A stretch of 64,000 bases of DNA, from the NCBI RefSeq assembly GCF_014203235.1, contig NZ_JACHIN010000011.1, forward strand, positions 62,001 through 126,000. Reading direction: 5' to 3'. This document shows positions 1 through 10,556 of the stretch, one piece after another. The first letter of the stretch is position 1; the number at the start of each line of letters is the position of its first letter. Position numbers and translations under genes: made by a program. Under the pieces are notes generated by a model. The model did no database searches. It had not been told where the DNA came from and saw only the letters and a list, made by a program, of their open reading frames with translations. The stretch comes from Nonomuraea endophytica. Lineage in GTDB: Bacteria > Actinomycetota > Actinomycetes > Streptosporangiales > Streptosporangiaceae.

Positions 1-6
1 TCAGGG

Positions 7-924
7 ATGCTTGAGATCAAGCTGTTGGGGCACCATCGTTCGATCGTCCGGGGAGAAGGCGCCGCCAACGGAGGGCGGCTGCAGCCGGTCGCGGCCAGCC
101 TGCTCGCCTACCTGGTGCTCCAGCGGGAGCGACCTCAGCCGCGGGACGTGGTGGCAGCGGCGTTCTGGGGGGAGTTGTCCACGGCCGAGGCCAGGCGACG
201 CCTGAACACCGCGCTCTGGCGGCTGCGCCGGGCGATCGAGCCCGCCCACGTGGCGCGGGGCACGTACCTGCTGGTCGAGCCGACGGGGGCGATGTCGTTC
301 AACGGCCGCAGCGACGCCCGCGTGGACGTCGCCCGCTTCGAGGCCGCGGTCACGCCCGCGCTCGGGCCGGGGCGGGTGTCGGCGGCCGACGCCGAGCGGC
401 TGAAGGGCGCGGTCGGCCTGTACGTCGGCGACCTGCTCGAAGGCGCCTACGGCGACTGGGTCATCATGGAGCGGGAACGGCTGCGCGAACTGCACCTGCG
501 GGCCCTGGCCAGGCTCCTCACCTGGCACCGGAGCACCGGTGACCTCGACACGGCGATCACGTTCGGCCGGGCCATACTCCACACAGACCCGCTGCGCGAG
601 GACGTGCACCGCGCCATGATCGAGATGCACGCCGAGGCGGGCCGCCGCACGCAGGCGCTGGGCCAGTACGAGGTCTGCCGGCGGCTGCTCTCCCACGAGC
701 TGGGCGTGGACCCGCTGCCGGAGACGACCGCCGCCGCGGCCCGCATCGCCTCCGGCGCGCCGGTCGCCTGGATACCGGGAGAGGAGCACGCCGTACGGCT
801 GCTGGGGCAGCTCCAACGGGCGGAGACCGAACTGCGCGGCCTCGCCGACGTGCTGGGACGCGCGGCCGAGGAACTGCGCGCGCTCACCCGGCGCGCGCCG
901 CCCGGCGGCGAGCCCGTCCGGTGA
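7..924 (+). CDS. SARP/BTAD-family transcriptional regulator
   Basis: This is a 305-residue cytoplasmic DNA-binding regulator of the AfsR/SARP type. Residues 1-95 form the OmpR-like winged helix (start MLEIKLLGHH; recognition region around RRRLNTALWRLRRAIE). Residues about 100-245 form the all-helical bacterial transcriptional activation domain, with the typical block PLREDVHRAMIEMHAEAGRR and the ending ELGVDPLPET. There is no ATPase or TPR part, so it is the short SARP form; the last 60 residues are a charged helical tail. Only six bases lie upstream in the window, so promoter and start cannot be judged. The 80-residue gene that follows is on the same strand after 56 bases. The target genes are unknown and no secondary-metabolite cluster is visible here. 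Confidence 0.88.
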   Translation: MLEIKLLGHHRSIVRGEGAANGGRLQPVAASLLAYLVLQRERPQPRDVVAAAFWGELSTAEARRRLNTALWRLRRAIEPAHVARGTYLLVEPTGAMSFNGRSDARVDVARFEAAVTPALGPGRVSAADAERLKGAVGLYVGDLLEGAYGDWVIMERERLRELHLRALARLLTWHRSTGDLDTAITFGRAILHTDPLREDVHRAMIEMHAEAGRRTQALGQYEVCRRLLSHELGVDPLPETTAAAARIASGAPVAWIPGEEHAVRLLGQLQRAETELRGLADVLGRAAEELRALTRRAPPGGEPVR

Positions 925-980
925 CGCCGGGGAGATTTCGGGTGAGGGGCGGGTGACGGCCCTGCCGTAGAAAGGGCGAG

Positions 981-1223
981 ATGTCGCCCGAAAGGTGGCC
1001 GCCGGTGGAGGGACAACTTGGACAGGGCGCGCACGCGTTCCTGGTGCGCGTGTACGTGGAGGTCCGCGAGGTCCCCGGCGCGCCTCCCCGGCTGGCCGCG
1101 TGGGTGCAGGACCTGCGTACAGGGGAGGGCCGCCACACGCGGACCGTGACCGACGTCGAGGACTTCATCCGCCGGAGGCTGCACGACGACGGTGTGGACG
1201 TCTCCGACTGGTGGCCCACGTGA
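981..1223 (+). CDS. small conserved-type hypothetical protein
   Basis: This 80-residue acidic protein has no signal peptide or membrane segment. It is predicted as a beta-rich start (HAFLVRVYVEVREV) followed by a short helix (VEDFIRRRLHDDGV). Small proteins of this build often follow BTAD regulators in actinomycetes, but I do not recognise a named family and propose no function. Codon use has the high third-position GC of its neighbours, which supports it as real. It converges on the YCII gene, 15 bases apart. Confidence 0.6.
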   Translation: MSPERWPPVEGQLGQGAHAFLVRVYVEVREVPGAPPRLAAWVQDLRTGEGRHTRTVTDVEDFIRRRLHDDGVDVSDWWPT

Positions 1224-1238
1224 TCGACGGGCACCCGC

Positions 1239-3123
<1,885 letters not shown>

Positions 3124-3132
3124 CGCCGCGGG

Positions 3133-6100
3133 TCAGCCGAGGTCGCGGACCTGGCTGACCGCTTGTTCGCGGGTGAGGTCGCGCCCTTCGGCGTACTCCT
3201 TGTCGAAGGCGGCCTCGCCCAGCTCGGCCCGCAGCCGCGCCGACAGCGCGATCACGTCGGGGTGGTGGACGGCGGGCAGGCCGCGCAGCTGCTCGGTGGC
3301 GCCCAGCACGCGCGCCGCGCGGGCGGCTTCGCCCCTGGCCGCCCACACCGCGGCCGCGCCCACCCCGATCGTGGCCAGCACCGGCATGTCCTTGACCGAC
3401 AGGGCCTCCTCGACCGCGTCCCGCACCCGCCGCGTGGCGTCGGTGACGTCGCCGAGCTCCGCCGACAGGTGGGCCCGCTGCGCCTGGATCAGCGCGTGGA
3501 ACTGCGGCGCGACGACGGGCAGCCGTTCGATCGTGCGTGACGAGGTGGCGTACAGGCGGGCCGCCTCGGTCAGGTCGCCCTCGCGTCTGGCCAGGTCGCC
3601 GAGCTCGAGCTGGGCGAAGGCGACGCTGCTGGCGTTCCAGCCGCGCGGCGGCGTGTCCGCGAGCTCCCGCAGCTCGGCCTGGCCGCGCGCGACCTCGCCC
3701 CGCAGGATGCGCGCGCCGGCCAGCCAGACCCGCTGGTGTCCTGTGGCGTTGGCCGAATCGAGCGCGCGGATCAGCTCGATCGCGGTCTCCAGCGCCGTCA
3801 CCGCCCGGTCGAACTCACCCAGTAGCACATGAGAGCCCGCCAGGATCGTCAGCGCCTGCGAGCGCGCCCAATGCTCGCCGAGCGCGGCCAGCTCGGCCTC
3901 GGCCACCAGCAGGTCGGCGCGCATGCCGCGGGTGTCGCCGCGGTTCTCCAGCAGCGCGCCCCTGGCCATGCGCAGCACCGCCCGGGTCCACGGGTCGGGG
4001 TGGTGCAGGTTGCGCTCCACCGCCGCCAGCCCGAGCGCGTCGTCGTCGGTGAACAGGCCCAGCGCCGGTTCGATCAGCGCCAGCAGCGGGTGGTCGTCGT
4101 CGGGGTCGATCGCGTCGATCAGCTCCTGGATGCCCTCCAGGACCTCGCCGGGGCCGTTCGCCGTGCCGCCGAACGCGCTGTTGGTCAGGAAGACGGCCGT
4201 GGCGATGGTACGGGCTCGCGCCGGCGCCGGACCCGGCACCGCCAGCGCCATCCTCAGCCAGCCGACCGAGTCGCTGTTGTTGCCCCACGTCATCCAGAAC
4301 TGGCCCAGGGCGGCGGCCAGGCGTACCGCGGTGTCGGCGTCCTCGCGGGCGGCGGCGTGGTGAAGGGCGGCGAGCAGGTTGTCGTGCTCGCCGATCAGCC
4401 GGTTGATCCACTCGCGCTGGCCGCCGCCGCGCAGGTGCGGCTCCGCGGTCTCGGCCAGCCGCAGGAAGTACGCGGCGTGCGCGTCCCTGGCCGCCACCGC
4501 GCCGCCGTCGGCGACCAGGCGCTCCAGGGCGAACTCCCTGATCGTCTCCAGCATCCGGTAGCGCCCGCCCGGCGCCTGCTGCAGCAACGACTTGTCCACC
4601 AGCGCGGCCAGGGCGTCCAGCGAGGCGCCCACGCAGCCCGCCGCCGCGGCGTCGAACGTGCCGGGGAACACCGACAGCCGCTCGGCCAGCGCCCGCTCGC
4701 CGTCGTCGGCGAGGTCCCAGCTCCACGCCACGACCGCGCGCAGCGTCTGGTGCCGGGGCAAGGAGGTACGGCTGCCGCCGGTCAGCAGCGCGAAGCGGTC
4801 GTCGAGCCGCTCGGCCACCTGGCTCAGGGTCAGCGAGCGCAGCCGGGCGGCGGCCAGCTCGATGGCCAGCGGCAGCCCGTCGAGGCGGCGGCAGATCTCG
4901 GCCACCTGCGGCCCTGGCTCGAACGACGGGTCCGCCGCTGCCGCCCGCTCCACGAACAGCCTCGCGGCCAGATCCAGTGGCAGCGGCCCGACCGGTGACA
5001 GCGCCTCGCCGGCGATGCCGAGCGGCTCGCGGCTGGTGGCCAGCACGGTCAGCTCGGGGCAGCGGCCGAGCAGGTCGTCGGCCAGCCGGGCGGCGGCGTC
5101 GAGGAGGTGTTCGCAGTTGTCCAGAACCAGCAGCACCGGGCCGCCGGACAGCGCCTCGGCCAGCCGTCCCATGGTGTCGCTCGGCGGCCGCAGCGGCGGC
5201 GCCGCGCCCAGCACCGCCTGTACCGCCGGCGCGACGTCGCCCGGATCGCTGACCGCGGCCAGTTCCACCACCCAGGCCCCTTCGCGCAGGTCGTCGGCGG
5301 GCGTGCGGTCCGGGTCGAGGACGAGGGCGGCGACCGTGGTGGCCAGGCGGGTCTTGCCGGCGCCGCCCGGCCCGACGAGCGTGACCAGCCGGTGGTGGCG
5401 GAGCTGGCCGAGGATGCGGTCGATCTCGGTGGTGCGGCCGACGAAGCTGGTCAGCGGGGCGCGCAGGTTGGTGCGCGGGGGCGGGGACGGGGTGGCGCGC
5501 AGCAGGTCCAGGTGCAGGGCCCGCAGGTCGGGGCCGGGGTCGGCGCCCAGCTCGTCGGCCAGCGCGTGGCGCAGGTGCTCGTAGGCGGCCAGGGCCTCGG
5601 CGGTGCGGCCCGCGGCGTGCAGGGCCCGGATGCGGGTGGCGTGCAGGCGTTCGCGCAGGGGGTGGCGGACGGTGAGCTCGCTGAGCCGCGCCACCAGCTC
5701 CGACAGGCCGGGCGCGCCGCGGAGATCGGCCAGGGTGAGGTCGGCTTCTGCGAGGTCTTCGATGGCCGACAGGCGGGATTCCTCCAGGCGGGCGGCGTGG
5801 CCGGTGGCGAAGGGGGCGGCGGTGACGTCCGCGAGCGCCGGTCCGTGCCACAGCTCCAGCGCCTGGCGCAGCAAGGTCGCCGACGTGGCGGGGTCGGGGG
5901 TGGCGGCGGCCTGCCGTACCAGCTGCTCGAACTCGGCGGCGTCGGTCACGGCCGTCAGACGGTAACCACCGGGGACCGACTCCAGCGCCGACGGCGACGG
6001 CAGCGCGCGGCGCAGGCGCGAGACCAGCGACTGCACGGCGTTGGCCGGGTCGGCGGGCACGGCCTCCGGCCACAGGGCGTCGGTGAGCTCCTCGACCGTG

Positions 6101-6207
6101 ACGGCGCGGCCGCCGGCCAGGGCCAGGCGGGCCAGCAGCCATCGCAGCCGGGTCCCGCCGATGGTGGCGGACCCGGCCGCGAGCGGGCCGAGGATCGTTA
6201 TGCGCAC
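3133..6207 (-). CDS. AfsR-type SARP regulator with NB-ARC-like ATPase and TPR region
   Basis: A 1024-residue regulator. Residues 1-90 are the OmpR-like winged helix, 95-240 the BTAD, about 250-560 the STAND/NB-ARC-like ATPase with Walker A GPGGAGKT at 279-286 and a Walker B-like LLVLDNCEHLL, followed by LATSREPLGI, a sensor motif of this class. The remaining 450 residues are helical repeats, consistent with TPRs that sense a signal or partner. Family members activate secondary metabolism or stress genes after nucleotide binding. It starts with GTG, four bases after the stop of the serine hydrolase gene, so the two are probably translated from one transcript. The ligand and target are unknown. 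Confidence 0.9.
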   Translation of the reverse strand: MRITILGPLAAGSATIGGTRLRWLLARLALAGGRAVTVEELTDALWPEAVPADPANAVQSLVSRLRRALPSPSALESVPGGYRLTAVTDAAEFEQLVRQAAATPDPATSATLLRQALELWHGPALADVTAAPFATGHAARLEESRLSAIEDLAEADLTLADLRGAPGLSELVARLSELTVRHPLRERLHATRIRALHAAGRTAEALAAYEHLRHALADELGADPGPDLRALHLDLLRATPSPPPRTNLRAPLTSFVGRTTEIDRILGQLRHHRLVTLVGPGGAGKTRLATTVAALVLDPDRTPADDLREGAWVVELAAVSDPGDVAPAVQAVLGAAPPLRPPSDTMGRLAEALSGGPVLLVLDNCEHLLDAAARLADDLLGRCPELTVLATSREPLGIAGEALSPVGPLPLDLAARLFVERAAAADPSFEPGPQVAEICRRLDGLPLAIELAAARLRSLTLSQVAERLDDRFALLTGGSRTSLPRHQTLRAVVAWSWDLADDGERALAERLSVFPGTFDAAAAGCVGASLDALAALVDKSLLQQAPGGRYRMLETIREFALERLVADGGAVAARDAHAAYFLRLAETAEPHLRGGGQREWINRLIGEHDNLLAALHHAAAREDADTAVRLAAALGQFWMTWGNNSDSVGWLRMALAVPGPAPARARTIATAVFLTNSAFGGTANGPGEVLEGIQELIDAIDPDDDHPLLALIEPALGLFTDDDALGLAAVERNLHHPDPWTRAVLRMARGALLENRGDTRGMRADLLVAEAELAALGEHWARSQALTILAGSHVLLGEFDRAVTALETAIELIRALDSANATGHQRVWLAGARILRGEVARGQAELRELADTPPRGWNASSVAFAQLELGDLARREGDLTEAARLYATSSRTIERLPVVAPQFHALIQAQRAHLSAELGDVTDATRRVRDAVEEALSVKDMPVLATIGVGAAAVWAARGEAARAARVLGATEQLRGLPAVHHPDVIALSARLRAELGEAAFDKEYAEGRDLTREQAVSQVRDLG

Positions 6208-6211
6208 CTGG

Positions 6212-7543
6212 TCAAGCGTGCCACTCGCCGGCGCCGCCGGGGATCGGCGGCCCCTGCTCGTACGGCTCGCGCGTCAGGATGAAGGTGTTGAGGTCCAGGT
6301 GGTCGGCCTCCACCCGCAGGGTCTCGCCCGCGTAGTAGCCGTCGAGGCCGAGCCAGGTGCCGTCGGCCTGGGGGGCGAAGCGCGAGCCCCGGCTGGAGTT
6401 GGCGACGGCGTTCAGCGACAGCTTGCCGTCGGGCAGGACCAGCAGGTGGAAGGGGGTCGGGCCCCAGTGCCACAGCCCGGTCAGCGCCAGCAGCGCGGGG
6501 TCGGTGGCGACCGGACGCCACTCCTCGGGCAGGCGCGGCTCGTGCTCGTCGAGGATGGCCAGCAGCTCGTTGAGCAGCTGGTAGCGCACGCCGGAAGTGG
6601 TGTTGGCCAGGAACAGCACGCCGGTGCCCGCCTTCGCGTCGGCCCAGACGCCGGCCAGGAAGCCGGGCATGGAACCGCCGTGCCCGGTCAGGCGGCGGCC
6701 GTCGATCCGGGCGAGCTGCAGGCCGAGTCCGAACCCGGCCACCCACGCGTCGCCGTCGGCCACCACGGTGGTCTCGCCCATCTCGGCCAGCGTCTCGGCC
6801 GACAGCACGCCGGAGCCGCCGCCGCCCAGGAACGCCGACCACCTGGCCAGGTCAGCGGCGGTGGACCACAGCTGGCCCGCCGGGCCCATCGCGACGTGGT
6901 CGTGCTCGGGCTCCTCCAGCAGCACGTCGGCCCACGGGTGGACGGCGTAGCCGGTGGCGTGCGGCGCGACCGGGCGCAGCGTGGTGCGGTTCATGCCGAG
7001 CGGCTCCAGCACCTCGCGGCGCAGCGCCTCGTACCAGCTCATGCCGCGGTGCTTGGTGATCAGTCGGCCGAGCAGCGCGTAGCCGACGTTGGAGTAGTGG
7101 AAGGTGCGGCCGGGGCGGTGTTTGGCCTCGTCCGGGCCGATCCGGGCGAACAGGTCCTCGGCGGTGAGGCCGGGCGTGCGCTCCCACCAGTCGGTCGGCG
7201 GCTCGGCCGTCAGCCCGCCGGTGTGCGAGAGCAGCTGCGCGATCGTCACCTCGTCGAACGGCGTGCCCGGCACGTGCCCGCCCACCGGGTCGAGCAGGCC
7301 CAGCACGCCCTCGTCGCGCAGCCGCATGACCAGGACGGCGACCATGCTCTTGGTGATCGAGCCGAGGCGGTACTGGGTGTCGGCCGTCGGTGCGGCGCCC
7401 TCGACCTGCCCGCGCCCGCCGAACCAGACCATCTGCCCGTCGCGGACGATCGCCGCCGCGAGCGACGGGACCCGGCACTCACTCTGCTCGACGGCGAGCC
7501 TGCGCAGCAGGGCGCGTGCCGTCGTCTCCTCAACCTGACTCAT
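6212..7543 (-). CDS. serine hydrolase of the beta-lactamase/class C (PF00144) family
   Basis: A 443-residue protein of the penicillin-recognising serine hydrolase fold. The catalytic SxxK is SITK at residues 62-65 and the second motif is YSN at 150-152. The third is HGG in LTGHGGSMPG. The C-terminal 130 residues form a beta-rich extension seen in esterase/D-aminopeptidase-like members. There is no signal peptide, so it is probably cytoplasmic and an esterase or peptidase rather than a resistance enzyme. It lies directly before the AfsR-type regulator on the same strand with a four-base gap, suggesting a shared transcript. The substrate cannot be read from the sequence. Confidence 0.85.
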   Translation of the reverse strand: MSQVEETTARALLRRLAVEQSECRVPSLAAAIVRDGQMVWFGGRGQVEGAAPTADTQYRLGSITKSMVAVLVMRLRDEGVLGLLDPVGGHVPGTPFDEVTIAQLLSHTGGLTAEPPTDWWERTPGLTAEDLFARIGPDEAKHRPGRTFHYSNVGYALLGRLITKHRGMSWYEALRREVLEPLGMNRTTLRPVAPHATGYAVHPWADVLLEEPEHDHVAMGPAGQLWSTAADLARWSAFLGGGGSGVLSAETLAEMGETTVVADGDAWVAGFGLGLQLARIDGRRLTGHGGSMPGFLAGVWADAKAGTGVLFLANTTSGVRYQLLNELLAILDEHEPRLPEEWRPVATDPALLALTGLWHWGPTPFHLLVLPDGKLSLNAVANSSRGSRFAPQADGTWLGLDGYYAGETLRVEADHLDLNTFILTREPYEQGPPIPGGAGEWHA

Positions 7544-7561
7544 GGCAGACCAGCGTATCCG

Positions 7562-9115
7562 TCAGGGGATGGGGATCAGTTCGGGGCCGATCAGCTCCCC
7601 TTGGTGCGGCTGCGGGTGGGCTTGGTCGTGGTAGTAGTGGCCGGCGTACCAGATGACGAGGTTGGCGCCGTTGATGGATTCGCCGTTGACGAAGCGGTTG
7701 AGCATGGCGCGGTTGCGCGGGTCGGGGTCGCCGTCGTAGAGCTCGCCCGGGTGGTGGCGCAGGAACCACAGGTCGGAGATGCCGAACGCGTCGGCGGTGC
7801 CGTCGAAGGGGCCGGGGTGCAGTTGCAGGCCGTGTCCTGAGGACTTGTCGCGTACCTGCCAGTACAGGGCGGGGTGGCGGCGTTTGCGGGAGGTCTCGCG
7901 GATGATCGGCGCCGGTTCGGGGATGATCGAGCCGGTCTCGTTGATCTGCTCGACCACGTCGTTCTCGGCGCCGTCGATGTCGAAGTCGAAGCGCCAGTAC
8001 GCGTGGTGGCGGTGGACCTTGCAGGTCATCGGGTTGCGGGTGGCGGCGAAGCCGAAGCGCGGCCGGATGGAGCCGTCGTCGCCCAGGCGCCAGTCGGAGG
8101 CGTAGCGGTACCAGCCGGCGGCCAGCTCGCTGACGATGCGCAGCTGCTCGCCGTCGTGGTGGAAGGCGACGCCCTGGAAGTTGCCGGCGTCGGTGGTGGG
8201 ACGTTCGATGATGGTGCGCGGCGCGCTGGTGCACAGGCGCCAGCCCCAGCCGACCGGGTCGCTGCCGGTGGCCGAGAAGCGGGTCTCGAAGCTGACGCCG
8301 TCGCGGAAGGTCGTGCCCTCCTCGTACTCGACGTTGAGGATGGGCACGTGGGCCTGGCGCAGCAGCAGGCGGCCCTTGTAGCGGACGTTGCGCAGTTCGA
8401 CGCCGGATCCGGCGCCGTCCTGGGGTGAGGAGGCGCGCGGCCGTACGACGATGAGGTTCCACAGCTCGCTGTCGCCGCGCACGACGCGCACCCGCACCTG
8501 ATCGGGGCCGCCGCGGTCGGTGAGCGCGTCGACCTCCTCCGGGACGGTGTCCTCGCAGTCGTGGTGCATGCGCACGTTGATGCCCGCCGGGGTCCAGTCG
8601 ACGGTGCGGGCGTGGACGTCGACGGCGACGATGCGGTGGCGAAGGCCGGTGGGGTCGCTCGGCGTGTAGAGGCCGAGGGCCGGGCGGCGGGTGGTGGTGC
8701 CGTCGGGGTTGTCCAGGTCGGCCAGGGGCGGCATCGGGCGGTAGACCACGACGTCGTCGCCCGTGGGGAAGACCGGGTGGGCGCGCAGGACGGCGGCGGC
8801 CGCGGCGAGCTCTTCCCTGCTGGGTTCGGGGCGGGCGGCGGTGGGCCTGACCTCGGTGTGGTCGAGCCGGCCGAGGGTGCCGCTGAGCTCCAGGCCGCGG
8901 TTGCCGGCCGGGTCGAAGACGGTGGCGCGGAAGGGCGCGTCGTCTCCTGGGTCGTGGCCGAGTGCCTCGGCGCCGCTGACGAGCAGGCGGCCGGGTTCGG
9001 CCACCTCCAGCTCGGCCAGGATCTCCGGATGCTCGGCCACGATCTGGCGGACGCGCTCGGCCGACAGTCCGGGGCGCGTTACGGCCTCGATGATGACGCG
9101 AACCTCGTCGCTCAT
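7562..9115 (-). CDS. copper amine oxidase-like protein, probably catalytically impaired
   Basis: A 517-residue protein whose second half aligns with the copper amine oxidase catalytic domain. WYRYASDWRLGDDGSI (335-350) matches the NYDY(I/V)FDW region, HRHHAYWRFDFDIDG (368-382) matches the HxH copper block, LWFLRHHPGELYDGD matches the RYHPGE loop and NLVIWYAGHYYHD the VVW strand. Tyr336 occupies the place of the TPQ precursor, but the flanking Asn and Asp/Glu are Trp335 and Arg337. The chain ends at the place where the third copper ligand normally follows. So the fold is clear and classical amine oxidation is doubtful. The ATG at 9115 has GGGGAGAG before it; the frame extends upstream to 9190 without support. 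Confidence 0.75.
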   Translation of the reverse strand: MSDEVRVIIEAVTRPGLSAERVRQIVAEHPEILAELEVAEPGRLLVSGAEALGHDPGDDAPFRATVFDPAGNRGLELSGTLGRLDHTEVRPTAARPEPSREELAAAAAVLRAHPVFPTGDDVVVYRPMPPLADLDNPDGTTTRRPALGLYTPSDPTGLRHRIVAVDVHARTVDWTPAGINVRMHHDCEDTVPEEVDALTDRGGPDQVRVRVVRGDSELWNLIVVRPRASSPQDGAGSGVELRNVRYKGRLLLRQAHVPILNVEYEEGTTFRDGVSFETRFSATGSDPVGWGWRLCTSAPRTIIERPTTDAGNFQGVAFHHDGEQLRIVSELAAGWYRYASDWRLGDDGSIRPRFGFAATRNPMTCKVHRHHAYWRFDFDIDGAENDVVEQINETGSIIPEPAPIIRETSRKRRHPALYWQVRDKSSGHGLQLHPGPFDGTADAFGISDLWFLRHHPGELYDGDPDPRNRAMLNRFVNGESINGANLVIWYAGHYYHDQAHPQPHQGELIGPELIPIP

Positions 9116-9189
9116 GAACTCTCCCCGTCGAAGATGAAGAATCTCCCCGAGGTGTTCATACCGCCCCGGCCCGCGCGCCGGAAGGCCCA

Positions 9190-10182
9190 TCAGCCGGTGG
9201 TCACCACGATCTTGCCGAACCGGGTTCCGGACTCCATGTGGCGGTGCGCGGCCACGATCTCCTCCAGCGGGAAGACGCGGTCGACGATCGGGCGGAAGGC
9301 GCCGGCGCGCAGGCCCGCGGTGACGAAGGCGACGGCCCTGGCGAGCCGCTGCGGGTCCCTGGTCGTCTCCATCATCGTGTACGTGCGCAGGTTCAGGGCG
9401 GGCATGCCCAGGTCGAAGCCCGGATAGGGGGTGGGCAGGCCGCTCAGCGCGCCGTACAGGAAGTGGGTGCCGCCGGGCGCGACGGCGCTGGCCAGGTCGG
9501 TGACGCCGGGGCCGGCGACGGCGTCGAAGACGTACTCGGCGCCGCGGCCGTCGGTCAGCTCCAGCACGCGTCCGCTCACGTCCCGCTCGGAGACGATCAC
9601 CTCGGCCGCGCCCTCCTCGACGAGCCGCCGCCGCTTGCCGCCGGTGCGGGTCACCGCGATGGGGACGGCGCCCACGCGCAGCGCGGTGTGGATCGCGGCC
9701 AGCCCGACGCTGCTGGACGCGGCGTTGATCACCACCGTGTCCCCGGCCCGCAGGCCGCCCACCTCGACCAGGGCGCCGTAGGCGGTGACGTAGGGCATCC
9801 AGACGGCGGCGCCGGAGATCGCGTCCACGTCAGCGGGGCGGTGGACGAGCGCCGCGGCGGGCACGAGCGCCCGTTCGGCGTACACGCCGTAGTCGTTGGC
9901 GGAGAAGGCGGGCACCACGCTGACCGCCTGCCCGGCGGCGAACCCCGCCACCTGCGGCCCGACCGCCTCGATCACCCCGGCGGCCTCGGCCCCGAGCCGC
10001 GCGGGCAGTTCCTTGACCGGTTCGATGTAGTGGCCGGCGCGGAACAACGCCTCCGCCCGGTTGATCCCGATCGCCTCCACCCGCAGGAGCACCTCGCCGG
10101 GCCCCGGCTCGCCCGGATCGACGTCTTCCAGCCGCATTACCTCGGGGCCGCCGAGCTCGTGGAACCGCACCGTCCTCGTCAT
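9190..10182 (-). CDS. zinc-independent alcohol dehydrogenase/quinone oxidoreductase (MDR family)
   Basis: A 330-residue NAD(P)H-dependent medium-chain oxidoreductase. An N-terminal GroES-like domain (EPGPGEVLLRVEAIGINRAE, ARLGAEAAGVIEAVG) is followed by a Rossmann domain with the nucleotide-binding stretch around VVINAASSSVGLAAI. The cysteines and histidines of zinc-dependent members are absent, so it resembles quinone reductases that act on enones and quinones. It is transcribed away from a small HTH regulator, with a concentric palindrome between them; this arrangement suggests induction by an electrophile or its substrate. The ATG at 10182 is chosen; a GTG three codons upstream is possible. 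Confidence 0.88.
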   Translation of the reverse strand: MTRTVRFHELGGPEVMRLEDVDPGEPGPGEVLLRVEAIGINRAEALFRAGHYIEPVKELPARLGAEAAGVIEAVGPQVAGFAAGQAVSVVPAFSANDYGVYAERALVPAAALVHRPADVDAISGAAVWMPYVTAYGALVEVGGLRAGDTVVINAASSSVGLAAIHTALRVGAVPIAVTRTGGKRRRLVEEGAAEVIVSERDVSGRVLELTDGRGAEYVFDAVAGPGVTDLASAVAPGGTHFLYGALSGLPTPYPGFDLGMPALNLRTYTMMETTRDPQRLARAVAFVTAGLRAGAFRPIVDRVFPLEEIVAAHRHMESGTRFGKIVVTTG

Positions 10183-10202
10183 GGCCACCACTGTGGGCCA
10201 GA

Positions 10203-10241
10203 AGTACGACGAGTGTCAAACTTTGATGTCTGTCGTACTAT
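10203..10241. promoter_or_regulatory. concentric palindromic operator between oxidoreductase and HTH regulator
   Basis: An outer perfect repeat, AGTACGAC (10203-10210) with GTCGTACT (10232-10239), and an inner one, TCAAA-C-TTTGA (10216-10226), share the same centre at base 10221. The right outer arm overlaps TACTAT (10236-10241), a -10 box six bases before the regulator's ATG. Binding there would block the regulator's own promoter and probably also the oxidoreductase promoter. Confidence 0.7.
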
Positions 10242-10247
10242 GGGGCC

Positions 10248-10556
10248 ATGGCCCGCACTCCGCCGCATCCCGACACCTTCGACCTCCAGCAGGTGCTCGA
10301 AGCCCTCGTCGATCCGGTACGGCGCAGCATCGTCACCCAGCTCGACGCCTCCGGCCAGGACATCAAATGCGGCGCGTTCGACATCCCGGTCAGCAAGTCC
10401 ACCGCCACCCACCACTTCAACGTGCTGCGCGAGGCGGGCCTGATCCGGCAGTACTACGTCGGCACCTCGCGCATGAACACCCTGCGCAGGGCCGACCTCG
10501 ACGACGCCTTCCCCGGCCTGCTCGACGCCCTGATCACCCGCCCCGCCGGACACTGA
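10248..10556 (+). CDS. ArsR-like winged-helix transcriptional regulator
   Basis: A 102-residue DNA-binding protein. FDLQQVLEALVDPVRRSIVTQL is the typical ArsR-family first helices, and VSKSTATHHFNVLREAGLI is the helix-turn-helix and recognition helix. No metal-binding cysteine motif (such as ELCVCDL) is present; one Cys (KCGAF) lies before the HTH, so sensing may be by thiol chemistry or a small ligand. It is divergent from the MDR oxidoreductase gene and a dyad covers both promoters, so it most likely represses both. Its transcript is probably leaderless. Its 3' end overlaps that of the esterase gene by 23 bases. Confidence 0.85.
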   Translation: MARTPPHPDTFDLQQVLEALVDPVRRSIVTQLDASGQDIKCGAFDIPVSKSTATHHFNVLREAGLIRQYYVGTSRMNTLRRADLDDAFPGLLDALITRPAGH

